From assembly GCF_000512895.1 (NCBI RefSeq), contig NZ_CP007033.1, positions 1,351,001 to 1,415,000 of the forward strand: a stretch of DNA of 64,000 bases, read 5' to 3'. Made by a program: the position numbers and the translations under genes. Below, piece by piece: positions 61,131 to 64,000 of the stretch; positions within the stretch are counted from its first letter, which is position 1; each line of letters begins with the position of its first letter. The DNA is from Dehalobacter restrictus DSM 9455. Its GTDB lineage: Bacteria > Bacillota > Desulfitobacteriia > Desulfitobacteriales > Syntrophobotulaceae. The notes under the pieces are model-generated. The model was not told the origin of the DNA. It worked only from the letters and a program-made list of their open reading frames with translations, and did not search any database.

Positions 61131-61255
61131 TTTTATTTATAAAGTATGTGATCATCGTTTAATCTCGACCTTTGCTACTCGCTACAAGTTTCCAGTTCAC
61201 CAGTGCTTTAGGTTTACTTAGGTTTTCTGCGATTTGCCGAATATTTATATACCAT

Positions 61256-61279
61256 AGACATTGACAAGTATCAATGTCT
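61256..61279. promoter_or_regulatory. ArsR-type operator 1
   Basis: AGACATTGA and TCAATGTCT are perfect 9-bp arms, a typical ArsR/SmtB palindrome, 63 bases before the arsR-type gene. Confidence 0.65.
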
Positions 61280-61295
61280 TGACTAATATATAAAC

Positions 61296-61315
61296 ATATT
61301 GATGTTTATCAATAT
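61296..61315. promoter_or_regulatory. ArsR-type operator 2
   Basis: ATATTGAT-GTTT-ATCAATAT is a perfect palindrome 26 bases before the TTG start. The repressor would overlap the promoter and ribosome binding region. Confidence 0.65.
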
Positions 61316-61341
61316 ATAAACCTACAACAGGGGCGGTTGAA

Positions 61342-61623
61342 TTGGAACAAAATTATCAAGCTTATGCCTTAGCGATGAGAGCATTATCTGATGAAACAAG
61401 ATTGAAAATATTTGACATGTTGGGCAATGGGGAACTATGTGCTTGTAAGATACTCGAAGCGTTCAACATAACCCAATCCACGCTTTCTTATCACATGAAG
61501 ATCTTATGTGAAAGCGGTCTGGTGAATGGCAGGCGGGATGGCATCTGGATGCGGTATTCTATCAATGAAAGTAAACTTGAAGTCATTGCCGGCTTTTTAA
61601 TAAGGTTACAAAAATCAATGTAA
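61342..61623 (+). CDS. ArsR-family metalloregulator
   Basis: A 93-residue winged-helix repressor with 'GELCACKILEAFNITQSTLSYHMKILCESGLVNGRRDGIWMRYSI'. The Cys pair in ELCAC corresponds to the ELCVCDL metal site in ArsR of Escherichia coli, which binds As(III). The start is TTG with a G-rich site upstream. Two operator-like palindromes lie just before it. It leads an operon with a permease and a small thioredoxin-like protein, so it should repress them in the absence of metal or metalloid. Confidence 0.88.
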   Translation: MEQNYQAYALAMRALSDETRLKIFDMLGNGELCACKILEAFNITQSTLSYHMKILCESGLVNGRRDGIWMRYSINESKLEVIAGFLIRLQKSM

Positions 61624-61682
61624 CAAAAAGTAAAAAAAATAACTATTGAATTAAACAAATAAACAGCAAGAAGGTGACTTAG

Positions 61683-62684
61683 ATGGTATTTGAATGGCTA
61701 AACAACCAATTGCTCAGGATGGAATGGCTTTCAAATTTGGTAAAGCGCTTGGTTGAGAATGTATTAGGGTTTAGTATCCAGGATCGCTGGGGAGGCGGTC
61801 TCCATTTTTTTATCTATGACGTTCTTAAAATATTTATTTTGCTAGCCGTCCTGATTTTTGTCATTTCTTATGTCCAAAGCTTTTTCCCGCCGGAGAGAAC
61901 AAAAAAAATACTCGGCAGGTTTAACGGTATTTCAGGAAATATTATTGGCGCTTTACTCGGTACGGTAACGCCTTTTTGCTCCTGTTCTTCTATTCCGCTT
62001 TTTATTGGCTTTATTAGTGCGGGGCTTCCCGTCGGTGTTACTTTCTCGTTTTTAATATCATCCCCCCTGGTGGATTTGGCTTCGGTGCTTTTGCTGGCAA
62101 GTATCTTTAATTGGACCATTGCCATTGCCTACGTTGTCGTCGGCTTGATTCTGGCAGTGATCGGCGGAACCGTGATTAGCAAAGCAAAGCTGGAAAAGTA
62201 TGTAGAACCGTTTGTATTCAGCAATAAAATGCCGGAAATAGAACCGGAGCAGTTAACAGCCCGGGAAAGGCTGGACTTTGCTAAAGATCAGGTTCGTGAT
62301 ATTGTGAGAAGAGTGTGGGTCTATATTCTAATAGGTGTCGGTATAGGTGCCGTGATTCACAATTTTATTCCTGAAAACGTGATTTCCTTGCTTCTGGGTC
62401 AGGATAAATGGTATTCGGTATTGCTGGCTACATTGGCAGGGGTTCCAATGTATGCGGATATTTTTGGGACGCTGCCGATTGCGGAAGCGTTAGTGGCCAA
62501 GGGAGTTGGTCTGGGAACTGCTTTATCCTTCATGATGGCTGTAACTGCACTTTCTCTCCCGTCGTTGATCATGCTCAAGAAAGTTGTAAAAATGAAACTG
62601 CTTATCATATTTGCAGGGATTGTAACCATTGGTATTCTTATCATCGGTTATACATTTAATGCCTTCGGATATTTGCTCATATAA
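61683..62684 (+). CDS. ArsP/DUF318-type permease
   Basis: A 333-residue membrane protein with about eight to ten helices. 'GNIIGALLGTVTPFCSCSSIPLFIGFISAGLPVG' contains the conserved TPFCSCSS motif; a second 'GVPMYADIFGTLPIAEALVAKGVGLGTALSFMMAVTALSLPS' matches the later repeat. ArsP members export trivalent organoarsenicals; other members handle other metals or are of unknown specificity. AAGGTGA lies before the ATG. The arsR and thioredoxin-like neighbours support metalloid resistance. Confidence 0.85.
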   Translation: MVFEWLNNQLLRMEWLSNLVKRLVENVLGFSIQDRWGGGLHFFIYDVLKIFILLAVLIFVISYVQSFFPPERTKKILGRFNGISGNIIGALLGTVTPFCSCSSIPLFIGFISAGLPVGVTFSFLISSPLVDLASVLLLASIFNWTIAIAYVVVGLILAVIGGTVISKAKLEKYVEPFVFSNKMPEIEPEQLTARERLDFAKDQVRDIVRRVWVYILIGVGIGAVIHNFIPENVISLLLGQDKWYSVLLATLAGVPMYADIFGTLPIAEALVAKGVGLGTALSFMMAVTALSLPSLIMLKKVVKMKLLIIFAGIVTIGILIIGYTFNAFGYLLI

Positions 62685-62729
62685 GAGGTTATAATATTTG
62701 AATTTTCAAGTAAAAGGAGTGTATTGAAT

Positions 62730-62969
62730 ATGATGATTAAAATTTTAGGAACCGGCTGCAAAAATTGCGTTACCCTTGCTGAAAACACGAAAGCTGCTTT
62801 GGAAGAGACGGGCATTGCTGCCGAAGTAATCAAAGTTACCGATATTAAAGACATCATGGCCTATGGTGTGATGTCCACGCCGGCCCTGGTTATTGACGAA
62901 AAGGTGGTATCTTTTGGGAAAGTTCTAAAACCCAAGGAAATCGTAAAGATTCTAGAAACTGCGAAGTAG
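62730..62969 (+). CDS. Small thioredoxin-fold protein
   Basis: About 79 residues with the redox motif C-K-N-C in 'ILGTGCKNCVTLAENTKAALEETG' and the cis-proline in 'GVMSTPALVIDEK'. It belongs to the small 'redox-active disulfide protein 2' group, often next to ArsP/DUF318 permeases. I placed the start at the ATG at 62730, ten bases after AAGGAG; an in-frame TTG lies two codons upstream. It likely reduces a substrate or metal-site cysteine for the permease. Confidence 0.88.
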   Translation: MMIKILGTGCKNCVTLAENTKAALEETGIAAEVIKVTDIKDIMAYGVMSTPALVIDEKVVSFGKVLKPKEIVKILETAK

Positions 62970-63038
62970 AAAAAAATGAAGCTATCGCTAGCATTTGGCT
63001 TGTAGTGATTGAATAAAATAATTTTGGTATGATTAAAA

Positions 63039-63071
63039 GCGAGTACGATGAAAAAGTACTCGCTCGTTTTT
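63039..63071 (+). terminator. Terminator of the arsR-permease operon
   Basis: GCGAGTAC and GTACTCGC form a perfect stem, followed by TCGTTTTTT. Confidence 0.9.
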
Positions 63072-63183
63072 TGCAGCTTACTGCAGATACTTTCATATTT
63101 CACACGTGTTTAAGTAGGAAATATCAAGAAAATGTCGAATCAAATATAATTAACCCATTCAAAGATTATTGGGGAGTTACGCC

Positions 63184-64000
63184 ATGGATAAATTAACAGT
63201 CATTTTTGAATCAACGCTCAAAGCAATCGAGAACAGTAAAGAAGAAATATTCAATATTTATGAGATGACCCGCAATGAAATACAACGGTTAAAAAAAGAG
63301 CTGGAATTTATGCGCAGGGAAATCGAAGACACCATCAAAATGGTGGATACCCAGTTTATGAAAGAAAAACGCTTCCGTCGGAAGCTGATGGAAGTCAACA
63401 AGAACTTCGATAAGTTCAATGAGAAGCAGATGCTCGAAGCGTATTCGGAAACAAAGGATGCACAGGTAGAGCTGCAACTGCTCCAGGCGAAAGAGCTTCA
63501 GCTGCGTTCCCGCAGGGATGAAATCGAAAGAACGTTAAAAAATTTGGATATCACAGTGATTAAGGCTGAGGACCTGATGAGCCAGGTCAGTCTTGCCCTG
63601 CGGCTTTTAAAAGAAGGAATCAGTGAGATCAGTCAGTTCTATAGCAGTGACCAGAGAAAAGAAACCGCTTTTCAGATCATCAAGGCCCAGGAAGAAGAAC
63701 GCCTGAGGGTCGCCCGTGAAGTTCACGACGGTCCCGCCCAGAGTCTGGCCAACATTGTTCTGCGTCTGGAAATAGCGGAGAAGCTTCTGGAGCTTGATCA
63801 CCGCCAGGTGAAAAAAGAATTGAAAGAACTGAATATGCTGGTCAGGGATAATCTGAAGGATATCCGCAGAATCATTTTCGGACTCAGGCCAATTCCTTTA
63901 AATGGGGCGGGAATTGTTGATACCATCAATCATTATATGAAAAATTTTGAAAAAACGTATGGGCTGACCTGTGAACTTATCGTGGAAGGACAAGAAAGGG
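63184..64000 (+). CDS. degS: DegS-type sensor histidine kinase, N-terminal part
   Basis: The gene runs off the window after 272 codons. There is no membrane segment. A long coiled coil (about residues 20-160) is followed by the HisKA_3 site 'EEERLRVAREVHDGPAQSLANIVLRLEIAEKLLE', where the His after REV is the phosphoacceptor. This is the layout of cytoplasmic DegS kinases, which pass phosphate to a DegU-type regulator expected downstream. GGGAG lies before the ATG. Confidence 0.88.
   Translation, partial: MDKLTVIFESTLKAIENSKEEIFNIYEMTRNEIQRLKKELEFMRREIEDTIKMVDTQFMKEKRFRRKLMEVNKNFDKFNEKQMLEAYSETKDAQVELQLLQAKELQLRSRRDEIERTLKNLDITVIKAEDLMSQVSLALRLLKEGISEISQFYSSDQRKETAFQIIKAQEEERLRVAREVHDGPAQSLANIVLRLEIAEKLLELDHRQVKKELKELNMLVRDNLKDIRRIIFGLRPIPLNGAGIVDTINHYMKNFEKTYGLTCELIVEGQER

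Noticed and set aside
1-64000. CRISPR array or prophage
   Set aside because: No regularly spaced repeats, cas genes, or phage structural or integrase genes were seen.

Overview
The window looks like the chromosome of an organohalide-respiring, endospore-forming, strictly anaerobic Firmicute of the Dehalobacter/Desulfitobacterium type (Peptococcaceae). The grounds are a cprBA-type reductive dehalogenase pair with a CprK-type regulator and a dehalobox, two alpha/beta-type small acid-soluble spore proteins, corrinoid methyltransferases, and Firmicute cis-regulation (T-box, lysine and FMN riboswitches, strong AGGAGG sites, many TTG/GTG starts). Genus is inferred from gene content, not from a search.

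Layout. 1-1104: end of a corrinoid methyl-transfer cluster. 1.5-6.6 kb: SanA/YdcF-like protein, DUF3102 protein, a stretch of decayed coding fragments, an MFS carrier and an ArsB/NhaD-type permease. 6.8-13.8 kb: housekeeping run with a DHH-CBS-tRNA nucleotidyltransferase fusion, trpS, scpA, scpB, then lysA behind a lysine riboswitch. 13.8-19.7 kb: YihY, DUF4363 and DUF421 membrane proteins, an actin-like ParM homologue with a small partner, and asnB. 19.8-28.3 kb: a tryptophan operon behind a Trp (UGG) T-box, in the order trpEG fusion, DRE-TIM aldolase-like gene, trpB, trpA, trpD, trpC, trpF. 28.4-34.7 kb: a short YidC paralogue with a small membrane partner, envelope genes (SanA-like, polysaccharide deacetylase, glycolipid glycosyltransferase) and an ADP-ribosylglycohydrolase. 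34.7-42.5 kb: glnS (apparently starting at AUU), a SASP, a PII gene with an attenuator-like leader, an M20 amidohydrolase, a CPBP protease, a split chromate transporter whose first half is frameshifted, and an ECF sigma factor with a DUF4349 partner. 42.5-45.5 kb: the reductive dehalogenase module rdhB-rdhA-rdhK. 45.5-51.7 kb: SHOCT protein, lipid kinase, CbpA-like DnaJ, ClpB and two tiny acidic proteins. 51.8-55.8 kb: the riboflavin operon ribD-ribE-ribBA-ribH under an FMN riboswitch. 55.9-64 kb: acetyltransferase, DUF975 protein, a short SASP, tRNA-Pro, a Cys-rich CRP/FNR regulator with a YisL-like target, a MITE-like element inside or beside a broken IS1182-type element, an arsR-permease-thioredoxin operon, and the start of a DegS-type sensor kinase.

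How it fits together: the rdh module supplies the terminal reductase, its small membrane anchor and its effector-sensing activator. A palindrome of dehalobox form is centred about 41.5 bases upstream of the predicted start of rdhBA transcription, as expected for class II activation. Points most worth checking are the AUU start of glnS, the aldolase-like gene inside the trp operon, the attenuator-like leader of the PII gene, the chromosomal actin-like operon, the MITE-like element, and a roughly 100-bp dispersed repeat family.
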